Shown here: positions 46,698-55,046 of the stretch, piece after piece | Layout: every line of letters begins with the position of its first letter | How positions within the stretch are numbered: position 1 is the stretch's first letter | Source of the DNA: Pedobacter metabolipauper | Lineage (GTDB): Bacteria; Bacteroidota; Bacteroidia; Sphingobacteriales; Sphingobacteriaceae | Length of the DNA: 64,000 nucleotides | Assembly: GCF_004362715.1 (NCBI RefSeq) | Contig: NZ_SNYC01000004.1 | Coordinates: 806,001 to 870,000 of the forward strand | Direction of reading: 5' to 3' | The notes under the pieces: generated by a model | What the model was told of the DNA's origin: nothing | Seen by the model: only the letters and a program-made list of their open reading frames with translations | Database searches by the model: none | Translations under genes and position numbers: made by a program

Positions 46698-46839
46698 TTG
46701 TTCTGCTATTGGGGTGTGAGACACGGTTCAGACCCATATCTGATGGAAAATTTAGAACAGCCGGCAGTAGTACCGGATCTACCACTTTTTTACCCCATCA
46801 TAAATCAACTATCAATCATAACCTTTAAAAACAACAACT

Positions 46840-47511
46840 ATGGCAATCATTAGAAATGGAATTTTTGGCGCGATCTCTGGCAAAATAGGTTCAGTTGTAG
46901 GTTCGATGTGGAAAAGCATTGCTACAATCAGAGGTGCACCTAAAAAGAAAACCAAAAAACAGAAGAAGAAGAAACCGATGAGCCTGGCTCAGATTGCGAA
47001 TCAGGAGAAGTTTAGGTTCGTTTCTCAATTCCTTGTCCCTTTTCACCGGTTCATCAATACCGGGTATTTGAATCTGTCTAACGAGCAGACAGAGATCAAT
47101 CTGGCTCATGCAGCGACTTTTCATGATGCCGTATTGGGCGTTCATCCAGACCTGAGCATAGATTATTCGAAAGTGCAGATCAGCAAAGGTAAGCTGGCGC
47201 CACTACAGGATTTGTCCGGTATGCTTGTAGATCAGCGTATCCTCTCATTGAACTGGACCATGTCTTATGATTTTGGAGCCAGTTTTGACGATCAGCTAAT
47301 AGTTGCCATCTATTGTCCGGAACTGCATGACACCGATGGGTTTATTGGAGGCACTACCCGGGCTATGCAGAAATGCAGCTTTAGCTTTAAAAGAAAGTTT
47401 GAAGGCAAGATCCTCCATGTGTATGTCGGTCTGATTTCATTAAACCGTAAAAAAATAGCAAATAGCTTTTATTTAAATATTCCTAATCCACTTAATCATC
47501 AACTATTATGA
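46840..47511 (+). CDS. DUF6266 family protein
   Basis: This 223-residue protein begins IIRNGIFGAISGKIGSVVG followed by WKSIATIRG, the signature N-terminus of DUF6266 proteins of Bacteroidota, whose function is unknown. Relatives have a short PR/K linker, and here it is extended to a lysine tract (KKKTKKQKKKK, residues about 36-46). The rest is beta-rich with no signal peptide or membrane helix. The gene overlaps the next one by 4 nt (ATGA), so the two form an operon. The 11-bp array and CGCCAAA repeats lie upstream. Confidence 0.8.
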   Translation: MAIIRNGIFGAISGKIGSVVGSMWKSIATIRGAPKKKTKKQKKKKPMSLAQIANQEKFRFVSQFLVPFHRFINTGYLNLSNEQTEINLAHAATFHDAVLGVHPDLSIDYSKVQISKGKLAPLQDLSGMLVDQRILSLNWTMSYDFGASFDDQLIVAIYCPELHDTDGFIGGTTRAMQKCSFSFKRKFEGKILHVYVGLISLNRKKIANSFYLNIPNPLNHQLL

Positions 47512-48710
47512 GAACACCTACTACCACTACATTGCGGGATCTTATTGTGAATGAGATGAACGTAGAAAAACACACCATGACCCCGGAAGAGATCGGGCTG
47601 CATTGTCAAACCTTGCCGGTAATCCAGGAAGAAATGTTTAAAATCCTGGATTTCTTTCGCAGGAGTATTTTTAATCGGGAGATGGTGCGACGGCAGATCC
47701 ATCAAATTCAAACGGAATGTGCCGGCCTGATCAATGCACTCGATAGGTATACCAATTTGCCGGAACTCATGCAGCCCTTAAAGACGGCAGTTATGAAGTG
47801 CCTGGATGAAATCTCTCAGAAGCTGGATACTGATTTTGAGACTTACCTGAATCTGGACATACGCATGCCGCTAATTTACCTGCGGGGTATCCAGGCTGAG
47901 ATCCAGTCGGATATTGCTATGGTTAGTGCAGGATTTAAAAAGCATGGTGCCGATCCAAAGCTTCAGGCAATTATCCTCGAAAGTATAACTGACGTGGCCA
48001 AAGCCATTCAGGTAGAAAATTATCGGGTCAGGTATGTTAAAAGCCTGCAGTATTCGTTAATCTCCCTTTGTAACAGGGCTTCGAACCACGAGATCAATAA
48101 TGATCTGTGTGAACTGTTATTGACGCTAAACTATAACCCCGATGCCTTTGTCAAATACTATCGGAGCCGGATTACCCGGGAACTGTCAGAGATCTATGAG
48201 TTAAAGGAGCAATTTAATTATTTATATCTCGAGGAAAAAATGCTGGATAGTCATCCGATGCGTAAATACAAGCTGGCTTTTGACAGATCACGCAAGAAGG
48301 CAAGAGAGATCCTGATTTTATTTGTACGTGCCGAGCTGAGCTATCTGCAGAAAAGGGAAAGTATCCTGCACCCGGATCCGGTAACCATGCCGGTAGTCGT
48401 AAATCCGGTGGCTTACAGTCCGCGCCCGGGAAGCAGCTATAAGATCCGGTTCTCGCTTTCTGTGGATGCATTGGCTTACCTGATCAGATTAATGATCCAG
48501 GCTAAGGTCATCGAGTCTGGTGTGCGGACAGAATTGCTGAGCTTTATTGCAGGATGCGTACAGACTCCCGGGATAGGAAGCAATGGCATCTCCCCAACCA
48601 GCCTGGGGGTTAAATATAAGCAGGTAGTGCAGTCTACCGCAAACCAGATACGTGCCGCATTAAAAAGAATGCTGCACATTCTGGATACGGAATTTCCATT
48701 GGAGCGGTGA
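47508..48710 (+). CDS. Unknown 400-aa protein with faint RteC-like C-terminus
   Basis: This 400-residue, mainly alpha-helical, charged protein has no signal peptide or membrane helix. The C-terminal stretch (about residues 320-395) runs KIRFSLSVDALAYLIRLMIQ, then a linker and ANQIRAALKRMLHILDTEF. This recalls the end of RteC, a regulator of Bacteroides conjugative transposons, but the similarity is weak and seen only by eye. Codons look richer in G and C than in neighbouring glycan genes. It is coupled to the DUF6266 gene, and a terminator follows. Confidence 0.7.
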   Translation: MRTPTTTTLRDLIVNEMNVEKHTMTPEEIGLHCQTLPVIQEEMFKILDFFRRSIFNREMVRRQIHQIQTECAGLINALDRYTNLPELMQPLKTAVMKCLDEISQKLDTDFETYLNLDIRMPLIYLRGIQAEIQSDIAMVSAGFKKHGADPKLQAIILESITDVAKAIQVENYRVRYVKSLQYSLISLCNRASNHEINNDLCELLLTLNYNPDAFVKYYRSRITRELSEIYELKEQFNYLYLEEKMLDSHPMRKYKLAFDRSRKKAREILILFVRAELSYLQKRESILHPDPVTMPVVVNPVAYSPRPGSSYKIRFSLSVDALAYLIRLMIQAKVIESGVRTELLSFIAGCVQTPGIGSNGISPTSLGVKYKQVVQSTANQIRAALKRMLHILDTEFPLER

Positions 48711-48787
48711 ATCGGAGGTTCATAAATCCGAATGTTGCCGATAGTTGAAAAGAGAGGTCGACTATCGAAGATCCCGGGGTATAGGCC

Positions 48788-48807
48788 ACGGGATTTACCC
48801 GTTTTTA
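48788..48807 (+). terminator. Rho-independent terminator of the DUF6266 operon
   Basis: ACGGG (48788-48792), loop ATTTA and CCCGT (48798-48802), followed by TTTTA, form a short stem-loop with a T-run 78 nt after the stop at 48710. A longer alternative pairs ATCCCG near 48770 with CGGGAT. Confidence 0.55.
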
Positions 48808-48809
48808 TT

Positions 48810-48840
48810 AAATATAAAACCGGTTAGGAATTAGGCCGGT
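48810..48840 (-). terminator. Terminator for the minus-strand GT8 gene
   Basis: Read on the minus strand, ACCGG and CCGGT (plus 48836-48840 and 48819-48823) pair around a 12-nt loop and are followed by TTTATATTT. It lies 16 nt after the GT8 stop, between two converging genes. A further ACCGGT copy at 48851-48856 region makes alternative pairings possible. Confidence 0.4.
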
Positions 48841-48856
48841 AACATTAAAGTACCGG

Positions 48857-49744
48857 TTAATGACCCTTAATCTTACTTTTTAATAATCGTAAATAAGAAC
48901 GGCGGATCTTCCATGCCCTTTTTAGGTCGCCACTGCTGATGCTGGTATAAGATTTGGCCCATTGGGCATTCAAATAGGTTTTCCAAAGTGAATAGCCATT
49001 GTGTAAAAAGCGACCGCCAATATCCCATGGTTTAGGAGATCCCAAATAGTGAATGATCATGCGATCGGAAACATTTGGCCTTGACTTACCTGCATACCAT
49101 GGACAGTTATAGTTCTTGGGCAAATAAGCAAATTCATTATTAAAGACGGCATTCAGTAAGGTTTGATCGTGTGACACCAAGTCATTGGGATACTTTTTGG
49201 CAATGGATAAGCACTGTTCTTTATACTTGTTCTTTCTCCAGAGCTCAAGATCAAATAAGAGCACGCCGGAATTGAAATAATTTGAATCCAGTGATAAGCC
49301 GAGTTTGTTAACCAGGAATGGGTGATCTAAAGCATGTCTCAGCGTTGATCCGGAAACAACTGCTACAGCCTTATTTTGGAGGTCAAAATCTGTCAGTTCA
49401 AGAACATCCAATTCAATGATCAGGTCGGCATCCAGATATAATACACGTGCTTCAGTCTGTAAAAGTTCGGGAAGCAGCAAACGGCCATAGGCAGTCCAGT
49501 CACCATGAAGGGAGGCAAATCCTCCAAATTCCTTTACCGGATCAAAATCTATAATATGGTATGCTCCCTTAAAATCCTCTTCTATCAATAACCTGGCGAT
49601 TGCATCTTTATCTTTTTGCTCAAAACCGGCACATAAGAGCCAGATGGTCAGACGGCTTGATTTTGTACAATTACGGATGACAGAAGAAAGTGTTGGCCCT
49701 AAACCGGCCAGGGCTAAGCGATTAATACAAAATGCAATATTCAT
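48857..49744 (-). CDS. GT8-family glycosyltransferase
   Basis: This 295-residue GT-A enzyme has the GT8 pattern. AFCINRLALAGLGPTLSSVI is at the N-terminus, YGRLLLPELL precedes LYLDADLIIELDVLEL with the DxD at Asp105 and Asp107, and YFNSGVLLFDLELWRKN and DQTLLNAVFNN follow. The late H-x-x-G of the family is IHYLGSPKPW. Retaining GT8 enzymes add galactose or glucose to LPS or capsule cores. It is the second gene of a two-gene minus-strand unit with the LbH acyltransferase, 27 nt downstream of it. Confidence 0.9.
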   Translation of the reverse strand: MNIAFCINRLALAGLGPTLSSVIRNCTKSSRLTIWLLCAGFEQKDKDAIARLLIEEDFKGAYHIIDFDPVKEFGGFASLHGDWTAYGRLLLPELLQTEARVLYLDADLIIELDVLELTDFDLQNKAVAVVSGSTLRHALDHPFLVNKLGLSLDSNYFNSGVLLFDLELWRKNKYKEQCLSIAKKYPNDLVSHDQTLLNAVFNNEFAYLPKNYNCPWYAGKSRPNVSDRMIIHYLGSPKPWDIGGRFLHNGYSLWKTYLNAQWAKSYTSISSGDLKRAWKIRRSYLRLLKSKIKGH

Positions 49745-49771
49745 TGATGATGGTTTTGTTTATATAGGCAC

Positions 49772-50419
49772 CTACAAGCGCCAGGTCACGTCTGATCTCA
49801 ATACTTTTGCCGGATTCCCACCAATTAAAGAATTGGATGTTGTAAAAATACCCCGTACAACAGAATCCGCAGCAATGATAGAATTGTCAGGGATGGTAGT
49901 TCCTTTATAAATATGGACATTACAGCCGATCCATACATTATTGCCGATATGGATCGTATTGTCTGTTTCTTTCTTGTCAGGATAAGATATGTGGTGAATA
50001 TCACTATCTAAAAACTGACAGTTCCAGGCAATGATGGTGTCATCACCAATGGTTAGCCCATGACTGATGTTGATTTGAGTGTCATTATTCATGTATCCAT
50101 TCTTACCAATATGAACCACTGCATTTTTACGGATATAAATTCTGCAGCCCCTTCCAATAGAATATTTACCGGTTAGGTTTAATTTTCCCTCTACATTGAC
50201 CACGGTTTTATCGGATGGATGACTGTGGCCGGTATTGTTAATGCCGATGGTAAGCTGGTGGTTTGTGTTAATCTGGTTAACACCATATAATTTTGCACCA
50301 TGATGCACAAAAAAAGTTTTCTTATAGAATACTTTATATTTTATATAACTAAATAATAAGAGTACGAAGGAACTTTTTGTCTGCTTACAGCGCTTATAAA
50401 CGTACCTCAAAGTTTTCAT
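49772..50419 (-). CDS. LbH (hexapeptide-repeat) acyltransferase
   Basis: This 215-residue protein has a basic, partly hydrophobic N-terminus (about 30 residues) and then a left-handed beta-helix with IGRGCRIYIRKNAVVHIGKN, DSDIHHISYP (likely catalytic His) and IHIGNNVWIGCNVHIYKGT. The final IGGNPAKVLR is the common end of this family. Some relatives act as sugar O-acetyltransferases of capsule loci. It is transcribed divergently from the second wza gene, across a 347-nt gap. Confidence 0.83.
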   Translation of the reverse strand: MKTLRYVYKRCKQTKSSFVLLLFSYIKYKVFYKKTFFVHHGAKLYGVNQINTNHQLTIGINNTGHSHPSDKTVVNVEGKLNLTGKYSIGRGCRIYIRKNAVVHIGKNGYMNNDTQINISHGLTIGDDTIIAWNCQFLDSDIHHISYPDKKETDNTIHIGNNVWIGCNVHIYKGTTIPDNSIIAADSVVRGIFTTSNSLIGGNPAKVLRSDVTWRL

Positions 50420-50766
50420 AAAGATTTAGGGTTTTTAATATAATGACTATAAATATATAACAATAGTAATGATTTTTAAAGGATCTCACTAATGTTAGGT
50501 CATTCACCAGGAATATCAGGAATAAAATCTATGTATAACAGGTAATTTAATAAGGTTTTATTATTAAATCAATATTAAATAAAGAACATTTCTTGTTTCT
50601 GTGAAGGAAATAATGAATGTTCTTTACTAATCATAAGGCAAATTAAAAGTATATTTACTCTTGTAGGTTTTATGTTTACTGGTTTTATAACTATTTTTGA
50701 GGAAAATTAAATAATATGAGGTCATTGGAGTGATTTCAGAAATAATAATTCTATATTTATGACTCT
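50420..50766. promoter_or_regulatory. Divergent regulatory gap upstream of the second wza
   Basis: This 347-nt AT-rich gap has no gene. It holds a long inverted repeat (50580-50626), a -7-like TATTTTTG at 50692-50699 facing wza with no exact TTTG partner, and a short tandem CAGGAATAT/CAGGAATAA near 50508. It probably carries the promoters of both flanking units. Confidence 0.45.
50580..50626. repeat. 11-bp perfect inverted repeat (hairpin or operator)
   Basis: TAAAGAACATT (50580-50590) and AATGTTCTTTA (50616-50626) are perfect inverted arms with a 25-nt loop, inside which TTTC and GAAA can pair again. No poly-T follows on the plus strand, so an operator or leader structure is more likely than a terminator. 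Confidence 0.6.
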
Positions 50767-51543
50767 ATGTTCAAACGATTAGGGGTTCTTGTAATTTTAT
50801 TTTTTAGTATAGTTTTATCGTCTTCTTGCGGTAAAACCCAGAAAACGGTATATTTTTCTGATTTGGATTCAAGCAAAGTGAGGCAGTTAAATGCCGCTGC
50901 TTTTAATGGCCAGTTAATCCAGCCCGATGACATTTTAAACATTACCATACAAACTGTGGATCCTGCGGCAACAACGGTAGTCAATCAAACACCTGCAGCT
51001 GCTTCATCAGGAGCAAGTGATGGGATATCAGCAATCAATGGATTCCTGGTTGATGAAGACGGAAATGTTGAAGTACCCGTATTGGGTGTAGTTAAGTTAT
51101 CAGGAATGACGACTACAAAGGCAAGGGGCGTGATTCGTTCAATAGCCGCCAGATATTATAAAAATCCTACTGTTCAGGTTCGTTTCTCTAATTTTAAAAT
51201 AACCGTACTTGGTGAAGTAAATAAGCCTGCTTCATATACGATGCCTAACGAAAAGGTAACAGTCCTTGATGCTATTGCATTTGCAGGCGACTTAACCATA
51301 TATGGAAAAAGAGATAACATACTATTGATCCGGGATAATGGTGACAAAAAAGATGTCATACGGATTAACCTGAATTCCTCTGATCTAATCAGTTCACCTT
51401 ACTTTAATTTAAAGCAAAATGATGTGATCTATGTAGAGCCAAACAAAGCAAGGATTGCTGTAAACTCTGCTCCAACGCGGCAGTTAATTACAATGACCTT
51501 GTCCATTGTTGCAGTGGTAATTACGATTTTAAGCAGATTTTAG
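50767..51543 (+). CDS. Wza-like polysaccharide export lipoprotein (second copy)
   Basis: This 258-residue protein has a lipoprotein signal with Cys21 (LSSSC), a Poly_export domain (IQPDDILNITIQ), a SLBB-like segment (FKITVLGEVNKPASYTMPNE) and a C-terminal helix. The core GDLTIYGKRDNILLIRDNG is nearly the same as in the protein at 20066, so they are paralogues. It would form the outer-membrane channel for the glycan of region I. It starts that operon, with wzc 13 nt downstream. Confidence 0.9.
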   Translation: MFKRLGVLVILFFSIVLSSSCGKTQKTVYFSDLDSSKVRQLNAAAFNGQLIQPDDILNITIQTVDPAATTVVNQTPAAASSGASDGISAINGFLVDEDGNVEVPVLGVVKLSGMTTTKARGVIRSIAARYYKNPTVQVRFSNFKITVLGEVNKPASYTMPNEKVTVLDAIAFAGDLTIYGKRDNILLIRDNGDKKDVIRINLNSSDLISSPYFNLKQNDVIYVEPNKARIAVNSAPTRQLITMTLSIVAVVITILSRF

Positions 51544-51556
51544 TTAGTATTAAGGA

Positions 51557-53929
51557 ATGAGTAACGGAAAAAATATCCAGGAGGAACTTTTTAAAAAGCA
51601 AAATAATTTAAATGTTAAATACCTGGCGTATAAAATATTAGACAATTGGTATTGGTTTCTGCTATCAATAATCCTTTGCCTGAGTCTTTCATTTCTATAT
51701 TTAAGATATACTACACCTATCTATAAAACAACGGCTGATATATTGATCACTGCCGATGAAAAAACAGGAGCAGGACAAGATGAACTTGCCAGGGCATTGG
51801 GTGGTTTGCCGGCAATTTCCAGTACCATTGAGTCGGAAATCCAGATTCTGAAGACTAAAGATTTAATGGGAAGTGTAGTTCGTGAATTGAAGTCGTATAT
51901 CACCTATTATCACAATGGGCAGCTTCGTTCTGTTGATTTATACAAAGATGCACCATTTCATCTGAACATATTAAGTTCACCTGACAGCATTAGGGGTGGG
52001 TCTTTTGATGTGCGTGTAAAAAAAAATAAGCTGACATTATCTAATGAAAGATATAAAAAAGAAGTTGGTTTTAACCAGACTTTTGAGATTCCGGGTATAG
52101 GAACCGTGAAATTTGAAAGGGGTGCAGGAGACGCAGATCCGAATTCGGTCTATACGATTAATGTATCGAGTATTAGGCAGACTGCCGGATTGTTTGTTTC
52201 TAAGCTGCAAATTCTGATGCCGGTTAAGCAGGTTAATATCCTGTCCTTGAATTTCACCTATGAAGTGCCTGCTAAGTCTGAAGATATTTTGAATAAACTA
52301 ATCGAAGTATATATCAAAGGGAAATTAACTGATAAAAATCAGATCGCTGACAGTACGATTTCCTTTATTGAAAGCCGGTTAAAATTTGTTGGTAAAGAGT
52401 TAAGTACAATCGAGGAAGAGGTCCAGGCCTTTAGACAAGACCACAAAATCACTGATATTACCGCGCAATCCGGTATGTTAATGTCTGCTTCAAGCGAAAA
52501 CGTACAACAACTTGCCACAGTAGAAACTCAGCTTAATATTTTAAATTCAATTGAGCAGTATTTAAAAAATTCCAATACCAGTCAAAAAGTAGTTCCAAGC
52601 GGCGCGCTGTTGAATGATCCGAATTTTAATGAACTGGTGAATACTTATAACAGGATCGTTCTGGAGAAAGAGAAAAGCAGCCTGAGTCAGATGGAAGAAA
52701 ACCCATATATGGAAAATTTGAATGTTCAGATTGGCCGTGCCCGGGCAAATATGCTAACCGGACTAAAAAGCTTAAGAAGTAATTTATCAATATCAAGGGA
52801 CAACCTCCTATCCCGTTCCGGAACTATTGCTGGTCAGGTTCGTGACATTCCTGCATTAGAACGTGCCTTTTTAGACCTCACCCGTCAACAGCAGATTAAA
52901 CAGGAATTGTATGTATTTTTACTACAGAAGAAAGAAGAAACGGCGATTTCCAAGACCTCAAACAGTTCAAATTGTAAAGTAATTGAACCACCGGCTTCTT
53001 TTGGCCCGATCAGTCCAAACCGAAGTAACGTATTCGGGTATGGGTTTATTTTAGGGATATTTATTCCACTGGGTATCATTCTTTTAAAAGATAAATTTAA
53101 TAATAAAGTTGCATTTAGACAGGATATTGTCAGTCATACCGATGTGCCTGTTATTGCAGAGATAGGAAACAGCAATTCTGATGTGCAGGCCATGGTTGTT
53201 GGAGAAGGATCGCGAACAACGATTTCTGAACAATTCAGAGGATTAAGGACAAATCTGTCATTTTTTCTTCAGGAACATGAAAAGGCCATTTTGCTAACAT
53301 CGAGTATGTCTGGAGAAGGTAAATCCTTTATTTCACTGAATCTGGCGGCTGTATTGGCTATTTTAGGGAAGAAGGTTGTGGTGATGGAAATGGATCTTAG
53401 AAAGCCGAAGATCATAAAAAACCTGAATCTAACCCAGGAGATTGGTTTTACCAACTATGTCGTTAAGCCTGAGATAAGTTGTCAAAGTATCATCATCCCT
53501 TCCGGCGTTCATGAAAATGTATTTATAGTAAGTTCAGGGAATATCCCACCAAATCCTACTGAGATTATTTTAAATAAGCGTACCGATCAGCTGATGGATT
53601 ACCTGAAGGAAAATTTTGATCACATTATTATTGATGCTCCTCCAATTGGAATGGTAACAGATGCGCAATTGCTTAGTAAGTATGCGGACCTGACATTATA
53701 TGTAGTCCGCCAGGACTATACTTATAAAGACCAGCTAAGTATTCCACAGGAAATCCATTCCAATAAAAAAGTGAAAAAGATAGCTATACTTTTTAACGAC
53801 GTGAAAAGCAGTGCAAGATATGGCTATGGCTATGGTTATGGATACGGCTACGGTTATGGTCAGTATGATGCTGATCATCCTTCAAAAAAAAGAGGCTTCT
53901 TTCATAAAATATTCTCAAAATTTAATTAA
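51557..53929 (+). CDS. Wzc-like co-polymerase / tyrosine autokinase (second copy)
   Basis: This 790-residue protein has the same layout as the one at 20899. It contains a Wzz domain with the first helix near residues 33-52, a coiled-coil periplasmic region, a GNVR-like DLTRQQQIKQELYVF segment, and a helix near 495. The kinase part has SSMSGEGKSFISLN (Walker A, near residue 582), VVMEMDLRKPK and IIIDAPPIG. Its tail has seven Tyr-Gly dipeptides in a row (53819-53860) plus QY, more regular than the first copy. No phosphatase gene is next to it, so it may depend on the CpsB-like enzyme at 19199. Confidence 0.92.
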   Translation: MSNGKNIQEELFKKQNNLNVKYLAYKILDNWYWFLLSIILCLSLSFLYLRYTTPIYKTTADILITADEKTGAGQDELARALGGLPAISSTIESEIQILKTKDLMGSVVRELKSYITYYHNGQLRSVDLYKDAPFHLNILSSPDSIRGGSFDVRVKKNKLTLSNERYKKEVGFNQTFEIPGIGTVKFERGAGDADPNSVYTINVSSIRQTAGLFVSKLQILMPVKQVNILSLNFTYEVPAKSEDILNKLIEVYIKGKLTDKNQIADSTISFIESRLKFVGKELSTIEEEVQAFRQDHKITDITAQSGMLMSASSENVQQLATVETQLNILNSIEQYLKNSNTSQKVVPSGALLNDPNFNELVNTYNRIVLEKEKSSLSQMEENPYMENLNVQIGRARANMLTGLKSLRSNLSISRDNLLSRSGTIAGQVRDIPALERAFLDLTRQQQIKQELYVFLLQKKEETAISKTSNSSNCKVIEPPASFGPISPNRSNVFGYGFILGIFIPLGIILLKDKFNNKVAFRQDIVSHTDVPVIAEIGNSNSDVQAMVVGEGSRTTISEQFRGLRTNLSFFLQEHEKAILLTSSMSGEGKSFISLNLAAVLAILGKKVVVMEMDLRKPKIIKNLNLTQEIGFTNYVVKPEISCQSIIIPSGVHENVFIVSSGNIPPNPTEIILNKRTDQLMDYLKENFDHIIIDAPPIGMVTDAQLLSKYADLTLYVVRQDYTYKDQLSIPQEIHSNKKVKKIAILFNDVKSSARYGYGYGYGYGYGYGQYDADHPSKKRGFFHKIFSKFN

Positions 53930-53942
53930 AAACATAAGTGGT

Positions 53943-55040
53943 ATGCTTATTTCAAAAACACAGGTTAAACACAGGCTTAGAAATATTCAGCAGCGAATCT
54001 TACCGGTTACTGTAGGTGTAATAGGAGGGTATCATGGAGGTAATCTGGGTGATATGGCGCTTGGTGCGTCTGTGATTTACGCGCTGCAGGAAAAAAAAAT
54101 CAGCTCTGGACTTCAAACCATCTATAATATAAGTAAATGGCCTCAATCAAAGTTTGCTATCGTTGGCGGAGGAGCTGTGGGTTATATCGATTCATTAACT
54201 AAGGTAGCCCATCGTTATAAGGGCAATTTTGAAAAAGTAGCATTGCTTGGTGTAGATTTTAATGAAAAAAATTATTCTGATGAATGTATTGATCTGATCA
54301 GAAATGCAGCTTATGTAAGTGGAAGAAGCCAGGAACAAGCCGAAAGGTTAACTTTGATCTCGGGCAGGACCGATATAAAATATCATCCGGATATTGCATT
54401 TTCTTTATACAGGGATTTTTGCCTGAAGAACAGAGAAAAAAGAACGCAAAAAACCGGAAAGAAATTAATGGTAAATGTAGTTCCTCTATATGGGAAAATG
54501 GAGAATGGGAACATTGTTCCTTCCGAACAATACCGTTCTGAAAGACCTGAGCTGTATGCATCTTTTGAAAAAATGCATGCCTCCTATAAAAAGTTAGTTC
54601 GGGATATTGTGATCAAGGCAGCTTCTGAAGGTTTTGAAGTCGAAACAATTTCCTTTACACCTCAGGATGGAGAATATGCCAGGCTGATCCTGGAAGGACT
54701 TGCTGAAGTGAGACACCTGGATTATCAATCTGATCCTTATAAAATGATTAAACACATGTCTGGTGCCAGTATGGTCCTTGCCACAAGGTATCATGCTACG
54801 ATATTTGCATTGAAATTGGGAATTCCATTATTTCCAGTTGCTTATGCAGTTAAGAATGAGTTGCTTTTACAAGAATTAGGGGTCAATAGGGCAGCTTTCT
54901 TATCTACCGGAGATTTAGCAAATGGATTAGATCTGATGACAGAACCGGTAACTGTAGACCCGGAAAAAATAGGAAATTACGAAATGACCAGCCAGGCAGC
55001 AATCAATGAATCAATTGCTGCTTTAAAAGTCCTTGGCTAA
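53943..55040 (+). CDS. Polysaccharide pyruvyl transferase family protein
   Basis: This 365-residue protein carries GVIGGYHGGNLGDMALG (about residues 25-41), the GNxGD loop of the polysaccharide pyruvyl transferase family. It also has FAIVGGGAVGYIDS, YHPDIAFSLY, and MVLATRYHATIFALKLG, with the R-x-H of the donor domain. Such enzymes add a pyruvate ketal from PEP to a sugar, or act as GT-B-like transferases. The start is the ATG at 53943. Longer frames run into the wzc Tyr-Gly repeats in another frame and are rejected. It follows wzc by 13 nt. Confidence 0.85.
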   Translation: MLISKTQVKHRLRNIQQRILPVTVGVIGGYHGGNLGDMALGASVIYALQEKKISSGLQTIYNISKWPQSKFAIVGGGAVGYIDSLTKVAHRYKGNFEKVALLGVDFNEKNYSDECIDLIRNAAYVSGRSQEQAERLTLISGRTDIKYHPDIAFSLYRDFCLKNREKRTQKTGKKLMVNVVPLYGKMENGNIVPSEQYRSERPELYASFEKMHASYKKLVRDIVIKAASEGFEVETISFTPQDGEYARLILEGLAEVRHLDYQSDPYKMIKHMSGASMVLATRYHATIFALKLGIPLFPVAYAVKNELLLQELGVNRAAFLSTGDLANGLDLMTEPVTVDPEKIGNYEMTSQAAINESIAALKVLG

Positions 55041-55046
55041 TCTTTT

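Larger units (their letters stand above)
46255..46839. other. 585-nt divergent intergenic region of the DUF6266 island
   Basis: The region contains the GTCATTTA and CGCCAAA repeats, a -7-like TACGTTTG at 46495-46502 on the plus strand, then the GC-rich 11-bp tandem array at 46610-46697. A short stem GTGT-GAG-ACAC lies just after the array. The remaining sequence is AT-rich with no convincing gene. An open frame over the array (46533-46853) is judged non-coding. Confidence 0.6.

Noticed and set aside
46533..46853. Open frame of 106 codons over the 11-bp array, and short minus-strand frames in the same place
   Set aside because: The 11-bp period shifts the frame at each unit, the composition is a repeat artefact (Leu/Arg/Ser), and the end runs into the DUF6266 gene.
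46054..48840. Insertion sequence or prophage remnant
   Set aside because: No transposase, integrase, terminal inverted repeats or target duplication could be seen.
50580..50626. Invertible promoter flanked by inverted repeats
   Set aside because: The arms are only 25 nt apart, and no serine or tyrosine recombinase gene is in the window.
53811..53942. N-terminal extension of the pyruvyltransferase gene
   Set aside because: It reads the wzc Tyr-Gly repeat in another frame (Met-Ala-Met-rich), and the ATG at 53943 gives a normal N-terminus.
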